Positions 28,878-39,037 of a stretch of 64,000 nt of DNA are shown here, piece by piece; the stretch's first letter is position 1; every line of letters begins with the position of its first letter. A program made the translations under genes and the position numbers. The notes under the pieces are model-generated. The model was not told where the DNA came from and ran no database searches. It saw only the letters and a program-made list of their open reading frames with translations. Source of the stretch: Pseudoxanthomonas sp. NC8 (GTDB lineage Bacteria; Pseudomonadota; Gammaproteobacteria; Xanthomonadales; Xanthomonadaceae); the NCBI GenBank assembly GCA_025232375.1, contig CP060419.1, forward strand, positions 1,673,001 to 1,737,000, read 5' to 3'.

Positions 28878-30019
28878 ATGAACGCGATGCACGCACCGGA
28901 TTTTCCGCACAACGCCGACCACCTGCTGCTGCAGGGCGTTACCGACTACGCGATCTACATGCTCGATCCGGCGGGTCGCATCGTCAGCTGGAACACGGGT
29001 GGGGAGCGGATCAAGGGCTATACCGACACCGAGGTGATCGGCCAGCACTTCTCGCGCTTCTATCCGGCCGAGGACATCGAGCGCGGCGTGCCGGCCGAGA
29101 GCCTGGCCACCGCCGCGCGCGAAGGACGCTACGAGACCGAGGGCTGGCGCGTGCGCAAGGATGGCTCGCGCTTCCGGGCCAACATCGTCATCGATGCGAT
29201 CTTCCACGAGGGCGAACTGCTCGGCTTCGCCAAGATCACCAAGGACATCACCGACCGCTACCAGGCCGCCGCGGACCTGCGCGATGCCGAGCGCGCACTC
29301 GCCCAGGCGCAGAAGATCAACGCCATCGGCCAGTTGACCCTGGGAATCGCCCATGACTTCAACAACCTGCTGGCGGTCATCACCGCCAGCCTGGACCTGC
29401 TGCCTGCCGCCAGCGAGGCCCGCCGGGAAACGCTGGTCGATGCGGCGCGGCAGGCTGCCGAGCGCGGTACCCGGCTGACCCGGCAGATGCTGGCGTTCGC
29501 ACGCGGTAAGGACCTGGAGCCGGAACTGCACGACGTCAATGCGCTGGTGCGTGATGCCGCCGAGGTGTACCACCGCGCCGCCGGTCCAATCACGCAGTGC
29601 ACACTCGACCTTGGCCGAAGCTGATACACGAGTCATGGTCGACGCCGGACAACTCGAGGCGGCGCTGGTCAACCTGGTGGCCAATGCGCGCGACGCGATG
29701 GTCACGCCCGGCACCATCCGCATCGGTACCCGCGTAGCCCGCCCGCACCAGCACCTGAGTCCCGAAGCCATGCCTGATCACGATTACCTGCATATCTCGG
29801 TCAGCGACGACGGACCTGGCATGGAGGAGGACGTGCGCCTGCGTGCGATGGAGCCGTTCTTCACCACCAAGGACGTCGGCCGCGGCAGCGGCCTGGGCCT
29901 GAGTAAAGGTGTTCGGGTTTGCCGGCCAGTCCGGCGGATTCGCGCTGATCGACAGCGAGCCCGGCCGGGGTACCTGCGTGACCATCGCCATTCCACTGCC
30001 GGCCACCGCCGGTGGCTAG
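28878..30019 (+). CDS. Cytosolic PAS histidine kinase
   Basis: The gene starts after a GGGGAGAAACTG ribosome binding site. A PAS domain at about 15-135 ([40 protein letters not shown]) is followed by a HisKA dimerisation helix with the phospho-histidine in [16 protein letters not shown], then a HATPase domain with [12 protein letters not shown] (N box), [11 protein letters not shown] (G1), [17 protein letters not shown] (F and G2) and [13 protein letters not shown]. There are no membrane segments. Breaks: 29609-29614 (CCTGG read as CCTTGG) and 29898 (AGCAAGG read as AGTAAAGG). Its stop overlaps the receiver gene by eight bases, so the two are a pair. Confidence 0.85.
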
Positions 30020-30382
30020 GCTGCTCTACGTGGAAGACGATGCGCTGCTGCGCACGGTGACAGCAATGGCGCTGGATGATGCAGGTTACGAGGTGGTCGA
30101 GGCGCATGACGGGCGCCAGGCGCTGCAACTGCTGAGCGACCAGGGCGGGTTCGACTACGTGGTCAGCGACATCAGCATGCCGGGCGGGGTGAGCGGGCTG
30201 GAGGTGGCGCGCGCCGCCCAACAGGTGCGGCCCGGCTGCCGCGCGATCCCTGGTATCCGGTTACGCCGGGGCGCAGCTGCCAGCGCTCCCCGGTGCGGTC
30301 GCCCCTGGGCAAGCCGTTCCGCGTGCACGAGCTGATCGAGACACTGGCCGACCACGAGGCCTGGCCCGAGGCCGGCTCCTGA
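30012..30382 (+). CDS. Stand-alone CheY-like receiver (response regulator)
   Basis: A GTG inside the kinase's last codons opens [20 protein letters not shown], with the acidic pair, the phospho-acceptor aspartate in FDYVVSDISMPGGVSGLEV, and the lysine in LGKPFRVHELIETLADH. There is no output domain, so it works by protein contact, perhaps in a phosphorelay with the PAS kinase it overlaps. Breaks at 30248-30253 (CCTGG read as CCCTGG) and about 30295 interrupt the frame; between them the true sequence reads LVSGYAGAQLPALPGA. Length about 120 residues is normal for a single receiver. Confidence 0.8.
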
Positions 30383-30412
30383 ACGTCCTGCGCGATTGCG
30401 CAGGCTGGGAGC

Positions 30413-31500
30413 TCAATTGCCGCGCTTGTGGAAATACACCTGCTCGGCCGCCCAACGCAGTGGCGGGGTCTGCATCAGCAGGTCGAACGGCCAGTCGAAC
30501 GGCAGGCGGTCGTAGGCCCAGCGCAAGGCGCGCTTGAAGCGGAAGCGCGGGGCCGCGGCGATCGCCACCTGCTCCGGCGCAGGGCCGCCGTCGCGCAGGT
30601 GTGCGGCGATGGCGCAGCCCACGGCCCAGCCGTGTTCCCACGCCGAGTGGATGCCGCCGGCGGTGACCGGCGAGACCACGCCGGCGGCGTCGCCGACCAG
30701 GATGGCGCGGTCGCGGGTAAGGTCGAATACCGGGCCGCTGCAGGGAATGAGCCCTGCGCGGGTGGATCCCGGCCGGAGCAGGCGCGGCAGGCCTCCGGCC
30801 AGCCCACGCGCAGCAGGAAGTTGTCGATGTCCGGTACGCGTGCCCGCGCCGGGTCGTGGCGCAACGCAAGTCCGGCCTGGATGCCGGTGGGATTCTGTGC
30901 GATCCAGCCGATGTAGCCGGGGGCGTAGCGCCGGCTGATGAAGCAGTGCAGGGCATCGGGTCGCGCGAGCATGGCGCCGGGGAATTCGTACTCGACGCCG
31001 TAGAGGAACTGGCGCACCTCGCCCAGCCCGCAGTGCCGCGCCACCCGCGAGCGTGCGCCGTCGGCGCCGATAAGGTAGCGGCTGCGACCGATGCCATCGA
31101 CCTGCCAGCCTTCGGCAGTGCGCGTGCAGGTGGTGAACGCGCAACCCAGGCGCAGGTCCACGCCGTTGGCGCACATCTCCGCGGCCAGCCAGCGCATCAG
31201 TGCCGGCGTGTCGGTGGTGAGGAAGTAGTAGCCCGGCGCGGCCAGCGCGACCTGCGTGAGGTTCGGCGCGTACAGCCGCACCTGGTCGATGCGGCGGGTG
31301 GTGTTCGATGGGACCCGGCTGAGCAGGGTCTGCTCGGCTGCCTCCTTCACGATGATTCCGGTGGTGTGCAGTTTCCCGCCCGGGTCATGCTTGCGTTCGA
31401 GCACGCACACGTGCAATCCGCGCTGGGCCGCGGCGATGGCGCAGGCGGCACCGGCGAAACTGGCACCGACCACGATCAGGTCGGGAGTGGAGGCGGGCAT
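30413..31500 (-). CDS. FAD-dependent oxidoreductase (geranylgeranyl-reductase-like)
   Basis: The N-terminus PDLIVVGASFAGAACAIAAA is a Rossmann dinucleotide-binding motif (GxGxxG variant), followed by RGLHVCVLERKHDPGGKLHT. A second flavin motif, DRAILVGDAAGVVSPVTAGG, lies at about 270. The middle has RYLIGADGARSRVARHCGLG. These are typical of the geranylgeranyl reductase/digeranylgeranylglycerophospholipid reductase group of FAD enzymes. The substrate cannot be named; no isoprenoid genes are adjacent. One break at about 30775 separates the frames (CRALLRPGSTRAGLIPC after repair). The start at 31500 leaves the Rossmann fold at the N-terminus; an upstream start is possible. Confidence 0.7.
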
Positions 31501-31772
31501 GGGCGGGGCGGCGTCAGCGGGGACATCGGCATGCTGCCGGTGCCATGCGGAGGCCGGATGGGGCGAATGTGAAGCCCGCGGGAAGCCCCGGCGCATGCGT
31601 GCCGGATGGTTCGCCGATGTGACAGGAAACATTGCGATGACGCGGCCGTCCCATGCGGTTAACACGACGCTGCACGGGCCTGAATGATCGCCGCATTTCG
31701 TCGTTTCCGGCTCACGCTGCGCTGACCGGTCCGGTGCGAGGCTCGCGGCGTTCCCACTACTGGAAGACAGCC

Positions 31773-32309
31773 ATGGACATTCTCTCCTCGGTGACCGGCG
31801 AGCTGTCCGACAGCAAGGTGGCAGCGGTATTCGATGGCGAACAGGAAGCCCGCCTGATCGCGCGTCAGACCCAGCGCACGCTCGGCCTTTCGTCCGGTAA
31901 GGTACAGGTGGTGACACCGCACGATGCGCGTCCGGGCCGCAAGATGGAGCCGGAAGACCGCGGCATTTTCCGCACGCTGGTCATCGCCCACTACAAGCTG
32001 GGACTGGTCGGTATAGGCCTGGGCTTGCTCCTGTACGTGACGCTGTACGCAGCGGGCCTCGAGGCGGTGGTCGCCTCATGCCTTAGCTTGGCGGCCGCGC
32101 TGATCATCGGCTATGGCGGCGTGTTCGGCCTGATGGCTGGCGGCCTGGTCACGCTTCGTCCCGACCACAGTCCCTACGTGGCCAAGATCCGCGCCGCGCT
32201 GAAGGAGGGCCGCTGCGCGGTGGTGGTGCACGCGCACGACGACGACGAACGCGATCGTGCACGCGACGTGTTGGCCGCCCATGGCGGCGAAACGATCCGC
32301 ACGCTCTGA
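31773..32309 (+). CDS. Membrane protein of unknown function with two helices
   Basis: The 178-residue product has an N-terminal cytoplasmic part (SSVTGELSDSKVAAVFDGEQ), two membrane segments (YKLGLVGIGLGLLLYVTLYA and SCLSLAAALIIGYGGVFGLM), and a C-terminal cytosolic domain (YVAKIRAALKEGRCAVVVHA, RDVLAAHGGETIRTL). The two soluble halves resemble each other in length and in their ferredoxin-like beta-alpha pattern, which suggests a stress- or metal-related small domain, but I do not recognise a family. The frame is intact, with GGTAAGG at 31902-31908 in the coding sequence. Confidence 0.5.
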   Translation: MDILSSVTGELSDSKVAAVFDGEQEARLIARQTQRTLGLSSGKVQVVTPHDARPGRKMEPEDRGIFRTLVIAHYKLGLVGIGLGLLLYVTLYAAGLEAVVASCLSLAAALIIGYGGVFGLMAGGLVTLRPDHSPYVAKIRAALKEGRCAVVVHAHDDDERDRARDVLAAHGGETIRTL

Positions 32310-32424
32310 CGTCGCAGCTGCGCAGGTTCCGGCGCCGGCTCATTGGCCCAGAGTCCTACATCACCGCTGCCCGCGACTCGATAGGCTGCCCCGCAGTCCA
32401 TGAAGCAGCCAGGAGCGGGTCGAT

Positions 32425-32925
32425 ATGTTCAAGTCAGGTGCCGTGGTGGTGTTGGGACTGGTGTTCGCCTTGCCGGTGCTGGCGGCTGAACCGCCTGCCG
32501 AGACGGAAGCGCCGGCCAGCCAGAAGTCGACCAAGCAGTTGCTGGCCGAGTTCAGGGACGAGATCCAGACGATCGAGACCGAGGTGGTTTTCAAGTCCAT
32601 TTCGCTGACCGCCGACGAGGCGAGCCGTTTCTGGCCGCTGTTCAAGAAGTTCCAGGCCGAGAAGGCGGCGATCATCGACGGTAAGGTCGAAGCGGTCCGC
32701 GAGTACGCCAGTGAATATGCGGACCTGAACGACGAGGAGTCGGTGAGGTACGTGCAGGCCCTATTGGATCGCGACGAACGCATCCACGACCTGCGCGAGG
32801 AGTACCTGCGCGAGTTCGCCAAGGTGATCGCGCCGGGCAAGGCCGCGCGCGTGATCCATATCAGCCGCCGGCTGGCCTTACCGCCAGTAAGACGCCTTAC
32901 CAGTGCGATCCCGCTGGTGCACTGA
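32425..32925 (+). CDS. Exported helical protein (Spy/CpxP-like layout)
   Basis: A signal peptide (MFKSGAVVVLGLVFALPVLA) precedes a mostly helical 145-residue protein: LLAEFRDEIQTIETEVVFKS, LTADEASRFWPLFKKFQAEK, YADLNDEESVRYVQALLDRD, IHDLREEYLREFAKVIAPGK. This helix-turn-helix repeat with conserved Leu-Thr-x-Asp-Glu spacing resembles CpxP/Spy-type periplasmic chaperones, though no LTxxQ motif is present. The C-terminus ends SAIPLVH. A strong terminator (33014-33045) follows 90 bases later. The frame is intact. Role not established. Confidence 0.6.
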   Translation: MFKSGAVVVLGLVFALPVLAAEPPAETEAPASQKSTKQLLAEFRDEIQTIETEVVFKSISLTADEASRFWPLFKKFQAEKAAIIDGKVEAVREYASEYADLNDEESVRYVQALLDRDERIHDLREEYLREFAKVIAPGKAARVIHISRRLALPPVRRLTSAIPLVH

Positions 32926-33013
32926 ACGGACGGGTTAGGAACGCATCCCCCGACCGGTGCAGGCCTGCACCGGGCGCACCGGTTCCCTCCCTGTCTATAC
33001 GCCGGTGCGCGTC

Positions 33014-33045
33014 AGTGGCCGCCCCATGCGGGGCGGCCACTTTTT
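33014..33045 (+). terminator. Rho-independent terminator
   Basis: An 11-bp stem (GTGGCCGCCCC at 33015-33025 with its complement at 33030-33040), loop ATGC, is followed directly by five T's. It ends transcription of the 32425-32925 gene. It is the clearest intrinsic terminator in the window. Confidence 0.85.
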
Positions 33046-33123
33046 GCCGCGGTTGCGAAGCCGCGCGCGGCGGTGGCCGCCCGATTTGCTAGGCTTGCCG
33101 CCCCGTTCCGACAGGTCGATCCG

Positions 33124-34015
33124 GTGTCCCCCATCCTGTGGTTGCGCGTCGCCTCGATCCTGCTGCTGGTCGCACTGAACACGCTGGTCCATGCGCTGCC
33201 GCTGGTGGCGGCCGGCGTACTCAAGGCCATCGTGCCCTGGCCCCGGTCCGCATGGCCTGCAATACGGTGCTCACCGCACTGGCGGAGAGCTGGATCGCGG
33301 TGAACAGCGCGATGATGGACGGGCTCACCTCCACGCGCTTCCAGGTCGGGGAGGAAGGGACGCTGCAGCACGACGGCCACTACCTGGTACTGGCCAACCA
33401 CCAGAGCTGGGTCGACATCCTGGTGCTGCAGAAGGTGTTCAACCGGCGCGCGCCACTGCTGCGCTTCTTCCTCAAGCGGCAGCTGTTCTGGGTGCCGGTG
33501 CTGGGGCTGGCGTGGTGGGCGCTCGATTTCCCCTTCATGGGTCGCTACACGCGCAAGCAGATCGCCAGGAACCCGGAACTTGGCCGGCGCGACATGCAAG
33601 CGACCCGCCGCGCCTGCGAGAAATTCCGCGAGATCCCGGTGTCGGTGATGAACTTTGTCGAAGGCACCCGCTTCACTCCGGAGAAGCACGCCGGTAAGGC
33701 CTCGCCGTACCGGCACCTGCTCAAGCCCAAGTCGGGCGGCGTGGCATTCGTGCTCGATGCGATGGGCGAGGGTTGCACGCGCTGCTTGACGTGACCATCG
33801 CCTATCCCGGCGGACGCCCGTCGATGATCGACCTGATCGCCAACCGCGTCCCGGAGGTCCGGGTGCACGTGCGCCAGCGTCCGATTCCCGCCGAGCTGGT
33901 CGCGGGCAACTACCAGGAAGACCGCGCCTTCCGCGCCCGCTTCCAGCAGTGGATGAACGCGCTGTGGACCCAGAAGGACGCCGACCTGGCGCGCATGCTG
34001 CACGACGCAGGCTGA
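33124..34015 (+). CDS. Lysophospholipid acyltransferase (PlsC family)
   Basis: A GTG start gives SPILWLRVASILLLVALNTL, a membrane anchor, then the PlsC motifs: HYLVLANHQSWVDILVLQKV (NHxxxxD, about 95), RAPLLRFFLKRQLFWVPV, FMGRYTRKQIARNPELGRRD, and VMNFVEGTRFTPEKHAGK (the EGTR glycerol-phosphate site). The length, near 295 residues, fits the YihG-like subgroup. It transfers acyl groups to lysophospholipids in the inner membrane. Breaks at about 33243, in a CCCTGGCCCC context, and about 33775 (homopolymer) are needed to join the frames. It is followed convergently by the beta-lactamase-fold gene. Confidence 0.8.
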
Positions 34016-34033
34016 GCCCGCCGGGTCGCGGCT

Positions 34034-35180
34034 TCAGCGTGCCGGTTCCAGTGCCTCGAGCACGCGGGTGACGACACCGGCGAGGTCGGGCGTCCAGCGC
34101 ACCACGATCACCAGGTCGTGTTCGCGATCGACGTAGACGTGGTTGCCGCCGAAGCCGGACGCCCAGTACGCGCTTTCGGGCGCCGCCGGTATCGCCTTGG
34201 CGACCGGTATTGAGCCACCACAGGTAGCCGTAGTCGGGTTTGACCGGCGACGGTGAAGTGGCCTCGGCGATCCACGCGGAGGACAGCAGGCGCCGGCCGT
34301 TCCATTCGCCTTCGCGCTCCATCAGCAGGCCGAAGCGGGCCAGGTCGGCCGTGCTGATGAACATGCCGCCGCCGAAGTGGCCGCCGCCGGACACCGACTG
34401 CATGCGCAGCCCGTCCAGGGTCACCCAGGAGGTGTCGTAGCCGTGCCAGCGTAAGGTGGGCGAGGCGCCGATCGGATCCATCAGCCGGCGCCGCAACAGC
34501 TGCGGCAGCGGCTCGCGCGCCACTTCCAGCAGCGCCAGCGCCAGCAGGTTCACCCGCACGTCGTTGTACTTGTAGCGCGTGCCGGGAGCATGCAGCGGCC
34601 GCCGGGCCGGGTCGTCGCCCTCGGGGCGGTCGGCCCAGTCGTGCACCTCCCACAGGGTGCCGCTCCAGTCGGACGTCTGCTGCAGCAGGTGGGCCCAGGT
34701 GATCGCGCCGTTGTGGCCGCCCTCGAACCATGGGCCGGGTACGTCGAGGGCGACGCGGCGGCGGGTGTCCGGTAGCAGGCCGTCGTCGTGCAGCAGGCCG
34801 GCGACGTTGGAGAGCACGCTCTTGGCCGCGCTGAAGGTCATTTCCGGGCGCGCGGTATCGCCCCATTCGGCGACGATGCGCCCGCCGCGCAAGACCATGC
34901 CGTTGGCGATGCCGCGCGGGGCGACCGGGCCGAGGATGCGATACCCCGGCTCCCGGCTGCCGAAGGCGGCGAGCAGGGTGTCGCGCAGGTCGGCCGGCGC
35001 CTGTTCTCCGTTGGCCTGCGCCCAGGCCACCGCGGCGGCCAGCCGGGCGGGATCGAACCCGGCGTCGGCGGGCGCCTGCCGCGCCCACGCCTGGCGGGTC
35101 GGGACGTAGTCGGCGGCGAAGGCGGGGGCCGCGGCCAGCAACAGGCCGAGCAGGGTGGCAACGCGCAGTGATCGAACCAT
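34034..35180 (-). CDS. Exported serine hydrolase, class C beta-lactamase fold
   Basis: The signal peptide is MVRSLRVATLLGLLLAAAPA. The penicillin-binding/class C signature appears as SAAKS in MTFSAAKSVLSNVAGLLHDD (the serine and lysine of SxxK), with the tyrosine motif YNDVRVN and the late GGHFGGG and ASGFGGN glycines. Such proteins range from true beta-lactamases to esterases and D-aminopeptidases; the missing classic KTG makes a real beta-lactamase unlikely. A break at about 34207 shifts the last quarter; the corrected tail reads SAYWASGFGGNHVYVDREHD, then DLVIVVRWTPDLAGVVTRV. Length about 380 residues is normal. It is not linked to the BlaI system at 40.8 kb. Confidence 0.75.
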
Positions 35181-35351
35181 GTGCGGGGGCGGGGTGGTCG
35201 CGGGAACGGCATTGGAGCGCAGAAGCGCGCCGGCGTCGACGGTCGCGGGGGTGCCCGGTGCGGTACCACGCACGGGGCGGGCCGCCGGATCCGGGTGCGC
35301 TGCCCGGGCCGCCGCGCCTATGATCGCCATCGCATCCATCGGAGATCCGGC

Positions 35352-35818
35352 ATGAACCGCATCCTCGCCTTCAGCCTGGCCGGCGCCTGGCCTGCGCTTT
35401 CCCGGCTCGCGCCGCCGCGCCGGCCTACGATGCCGAACTGGTAAGGCGCACGGGTGCCGACGAGCACGGCATGCGCCAGTACGTGCTGGTGGTGTTGAAG
35501 ACCGGGCCCAGGCGCATGCCCGATGGCGCGGCGCGCGACGCCATGTTCGCCGGACATTTCGCCAACATGGAGCGGCTGTCGGAAGAGGGCAGGCTGGTCC
35601 TGGCCGGTCCCTTCATGAAGGATCCGGCCGGTTGGCGCGGCCTGTTCGTGTTCGCCGTGGCCGATGTCGAGGAGGCGCGGCGACTGGCCGAAAGCGATCC
35701 GGTCATCGTCAATGGCGAGATGGTCGCCGAATACCATCCCTGGTATGGCAGCGCGGCGAACATGCTGCTGCCGGAACTGCACAAGCAGCTGGTGCGGCCC
35801 GCGACCGCCCGGCCGTAG
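35352..35818 (+). CDS. Exported YciI-like protein
   Basis: The ATG at 35352 follows GGAGATCCGGC. An N-terminal signal peptide (MNRILAFSLAGA) is broken at about 35390 by a lost C at CCTGG; the repaired mature start is AFPARAAAPAYD. The YCII domain is then clear: QYVLVVLKTGPRRMPDGAAR, MFAGHFANMERLSEEGRLVL, AGPFMKDPAGWRGLFVFAVA, VEEARRLAESDPVIVNGEMV. YciI-like proteins bind small ligands in a ferredoxin-like dimer; periplasmic members of this group have no known function. Confidence 0.7.
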
Positions 35819-35820
35819 GC

Positions 35821-36303
35821 TCAGCGACGCTGGGCCAGCCAGCCGTCGAGCACGCCGGCGAAGGCCTGCCGGTCGCGGGCGTGGAACACGGCGGGGCCGC
35901 CGGTCTGCACGCCGGTGCCGCGCAGTTCGTCCATGAAGTTCCGCATCGACAGGCGCTGGGCGATGTTGTCGCGGGTGAAGCGCTCGCCGCGCGGATTGAC
36001 CGCTTCGGCACCGCGTTCAAGCACGCGCGCGGCCAGCGGGATGTCCTGCGTCACCACCAGGTCGTCGCGACCCGCCCGCTCGGCGATCGCGTCGTCGGCG
36101 ACGTCATAGCCGCCTTGTACCTGCAGGGCGCGGATGTAGCGCGAGGGCGGGGTGCGCAGCCACTGGTTGGCGACCAGGGTGACCGGCACCCGGGCGCGCT
36201 CGGCGGCACGGAACAGGATGTCCCGGATCACCGCCGGGCAGGCATCGGCATCCACCCAGATCTGCGGCCGTCGTGGCTCGTGGTCTTCCATCGCGTCGTT
36301 CAT
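35821..36303 (-). CDS. yaiI: YaiI/YqxD family (DUF188) protein
   Basis: The protein opens [20 protein letters not shown], the invariant WVDADACP motif of the DUF188 (YaiI/YqxD) family. It continues with [36 protein letters not shown], and [20 protein letters not shown], then FMDELRGTG. These are conserved PIN-like cytosolic proteins of about 150 residues with no settled activity. The stop at 35821 is adjacent to the convergent YciI-like stop at 35818. The frame is intact. Confidence 0.85.
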   Translation of the reverse strand: MNDAMEDHEPRRPQIWVDADACPAVIRDILFRAAERARVPVTLVANQWLRTPPSRYIRALQVQGGYDVADDAIAERAGRDDLVVTQDIPLAARVLERGAEAVNPRGERFTRDNIAQRLSMRNFMDELRGTGVQTGGPAVFHARDRQAFAGVLDGWLAQRR

Positions 36304-36546
36304 GCGGGGCGGCGTAGGTCCCGGTAAGGCCGCGCCGGGTGGCGACGGGCGGGCGCTGCGGACCGCGGAACTGCATGCGGATGCGGAAGCGTGTCCGCAC
36401 GTGGCCGGCGGGTCTTGCCGCTGCCGGATCCGGCAGTGGGACACACGCATCAGGACGGGCAGGGCACTCATAAGGACGCGTCGTCCGGGGTCTCCCGTGC
36501 GACACCGCCGCTCGTGGCGGTCGCATCGCCGGTGCGATGCGGACCG

Positions 36547-36753
36547 TCAGCTCGAGGACTTCTTCTCGTCTTCGTCGATCCGGGTCAGCACGCGGGTATT
36601 GCCCAGCACCTCGATCCGCCCGCCCGCCTTGCGGAATGCATCCAGGTCGTCGGAAATGCGTTCGCTGGTCAACGAGCCGGCGGATCTGCCCGATTCGGCA
36701 ACGGGCTTGCGCGGCGTGGTGGGGATCGGCTTGATCGGTTTGCGGGTAGCCAT
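36547..36753 (-). CDS. Small conserved protein of unknown function
   Basis: A 68-residue protein with a basic, Pro/Lys-rich N-terminus (MATRKPIKPIPTTPRKPVAE) and a C-terminal block RISDDLDAFRKAGGRIEVLG followed by a charged tail (IDEDEKKSSS). I do not recognise a named domain, but the compact FRKAGGxIEVLG motif looks conserved. It precedes the YkgJ-like gene in opposite reading order: both lie on the minus strand with 18 bases between the YkgJ-like stop and this start. The frame is intact. Confidence 0.5.
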   Translation of the reverse strand: MATRKPIKPIPTTPRKPVAESGRSAGSLTSERISDDLDAFRKAGGRIEVLGNTRVLTRIDEDEKKSSS

Positions 36754-36771
36754 GGATGGATCTGCTCCGGG

Positions 36772-37116
36772 TCAGTACAGGGTCAACGGGATGCCGCGCT
36801 GCAGCTGGGTGCGGTAGGTGTCGCGGATGTCCAGGCAATAGGCCGCGCCCATGGCGAAACGACGGCAGATGGTCGGCCGGTCCGCATAGATCGAGCAGCG
36901 CATGTGCAGCGGATCGACGGCCGCGCACCAGCCCTCGTCGTTGCGGGCCATGACCTCCACGCCCTGCGCGTTGCGCACCACCATAAGGTGGCGCGGGACG
37001 CGGTCCTCCGGCATCAGCACCACCGTGAGCCGGCAGCAGACCGCATCGCAGCGGCTGCACAGCGGTTCGGGCGGCGGGGCGCCGGTGGATTCGGCCTGGA
37101 CTGCGCTGGCTCGCAT
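36772..37116 (-). CDS. YkgJ-family cysteine-cluster protein
   Basis: The product of about 114 residues has the conserved cysteines of the CxxCxxxCC family: EPLCSRCDAVCCRLTVVLMP, then DPLHMRCSIYADRPTICRRF and AYCLDIRDTYRTQL. Eight cysteines fit a zinc- or iron-sulfur-binding fold (UPF0153/YkgJ). The function of the family is not known. The ATG at 37116 follows GGGGG at a usable spacing; a longer start at 37158 is possible. It sits upstream of the small protein on the same strand, probably one unit. Confidence 0.75.
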   Translation of the reverse strand: MRASAVQAESTGAPPPEPLCSRCDAVCCRLTVVLMPEDRVPRHLMVVRNAQGVEVMARNDEGWCAAVDPLHMRCSIYADRPTICRRFAMGAAYCLDIRDTYRTQLQRGIPLTLY

Positions 37117-37341
37117 GTATGCCCCCGGTAAACCGTCCACAATGCCGGGACGGGACAACGGTGAAGGGAGCGGAGCGGGCCGTGGTGGCTGGACTGCGAC
37201 AGGCTGCGCGGTGGTTTCTGGGCGCCATCGTAGCCCAATACCCGTGAACGGGTGGTGTAAGGGCGTATGGATCGCCTTGGCCGGCCGCGTCCGGCAGCGC
37301 TGCTAGAGTGTCCCTCCCTGCACGGTCGCGGAGCAGCCAGA

Positions 37342-38258
37342 ATGACCCTCGAACGCTTCCACCGGATCGGAACCCCGGCCAGCTGGGGCGAAGCCGAACG
37401 CGCGCAGTGGCGCGCGGGTAAAATGCGCCGGCGCAGCTACGCCGACGACGTGCTCGAAGCGATCGCCCGCCTGCACGCGCACTGGGATGCACAGGCCTAC
37501 GGCGAACTGGACTACGCCCCGGATTTCTATCCGCTGGTGGCGCTGCACAGCGCCGACTGGGACCACACCCGGCCGATCGCCCTGGTCACCGGTGGCGTGC
37601 ACGGCTACGAGACCAGCGGCGTGCACGGCGCGCTGCAGTTCGCCGCAGCGCATGGCAGCACCTACGAGGGCCGGATCAACCTGCTGGTCGTGCCCTGCGT
37701 CAGCCCGTGGGGCTACGAGCACGTCCAGCGCTGGAATCCGGTGGCGGTGGATCCGAACCGCTCGTTCGGCGAGCACAGTAAGGCGCTGGAGTCGATCGCG
37801 CTGATGCGGCTGCTGGCGCCGTTGCGCGACCGCGTGCTGGTCCACGTCGACCTGCACGAGACCACCGATACCGACGAATCCGAATTCCGCCCGGCGCTGG
37901 CGGCGCGCGACGGCAAGCCGTTCGAGCCGGGGGCATTCCCGACGGCTTCTACCTGGTGGACGACAGCGAGAACCCGCAGCCGGCGTTCCAGCAGGCGGTG
38001 ATCGCCGCGGTCGAGCAGGTGACCCACATCGCACCGGCCGACGCGGAGGGGAAGATGATCGGCTCGCCGGTGGTGGCGCGCGGCGTCATCAACTACCCGC
38101 TCAAGGCGCTGGGCCTGTGCGCCGGAGCGACTTCCGCCCGGTACGTGACCACCACCGAGGTCTATCCCGACAGCCCGTCGGCCACGCCGGAACAGTGCAA
38201 CGCCGCGCAGGTGACCGCGGTGCGCGCGGCGATCGACTACGCGCTGGCGCACGGCTGA
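37342..38258 (+). CDS. M14-family zinc carboxypeptidase
   Basis: The cytosolic-looking protein has the M14 zinc ligands: LVTGGVHGYETSGVHGALQF (HxxE) and RDRVLVHVDLHETTDTDESE (the third histidine). INLLVVPCVSPWGYEHVQRW and NPVAVDPNRSFGEHSKALES carry the arginine and asparagine region that grips the substrate carboxylate. A late glutamate, TEVYPDSPSATPE, may be the general base. Length about 300 residues and lack of a signal suggest a succinylglutamate-desuccinylase-like or murein-tripeptide-amidase-like member. One break at about 37940 loses or gains a base in a G-run; the corrected frame reads IPDGFYLVDDSENPQPAFQQ. Confidence 0.75.
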
Positions 38259-38299
38259 GGCCAGGGCGCGGCGCGACCGCCGCACCATGCCGCCGATGC

Positions 38300-38894
38300 T
38301 CAGGGCTGGCGCGTGTAGGTGATCTCCATCATCTTCATTTCCCGGCCATCCGGGCCGGGCGCATACATTTCGAAAAGCTCGGTGCCCGCGGCGGTCCAGC
38401 GCGTGGTGATGCGCGAGCGGATCTCGCGGCGCGTGACCGGGTCGTGCCAGCTGCCGGTAAACGCGCAGGCCCCGGCGTCGTCGCACGTGCCCTCGCTGAC
38501 CATCAGGCCGGTGCTCATGCTGTCGTTCCAGGTGGTCCAGTACCGGCCGGTGGTGTTGTCGTAGCCGAGCATGCCGTAGCCGGTGAATGGCTGGCCCATC
38601 ATGCTCGCCGACATCTCCTCGACCAGCACCCGGTCGCCGGGGTCATCCTCCGCACCGCGGTGCCGGTGGATTCGGCCGGCGGCGCATCGGGCTTGCCCCA
38701 GCTGCGGATCTGCAGGGCGTAGGTGCCGGCGGTCCAGCCAGGGCCGCGTGCGGCGGCCCGGGCGTGCCAGCCTTGATGTAGGCCTCCATCAGGGCCTTTT
38801 CTTCGGCCGACATCGGTGGCGTGTTTTCCGCGCCGCGCGCGGGAATGGCCAGGACCAGCAGGACCAGCGTGGTAAGGGTGCATTCGCGTCGCAT
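38300..38894 (-). CDS. Exported DUF1579-type protein
   Basis: MRRECTLTTLVLLVLAIPAR is a signal peptide. The mature protein shows DUF1579-type beta-strand repeats: AGTYALQIRSWGKPDAPPAE, VLVEEMSASMMGQPFTGYGM, LGYDNTTGRYWTTWNDSMST, GLMVSEGTCDDAGACAFTGS, TELFEMYAPGPDGREMKMME. The family is found in many bacteria and has no assigned activity. Breaks at about 38745 and 38648 must be bridged. It is transcribed divergently from the HDOD gene, with about 140 bases between the starts. Confidence 0.65.
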
Positions 38895-39037
38895 GGCGTC
38901 CTCCCGCCCGAAAGCGCATGCCTGGAAGAACGTGGCGCACGCCCGCAGGCGGCCGGCAGCGGCCGCCGCAGGCGCCGGGACGGGTGGTACAGGTACGATG
39001 CCGGGTTTGGAATCGACGCGTGGCGTCCCGGGGTCGG

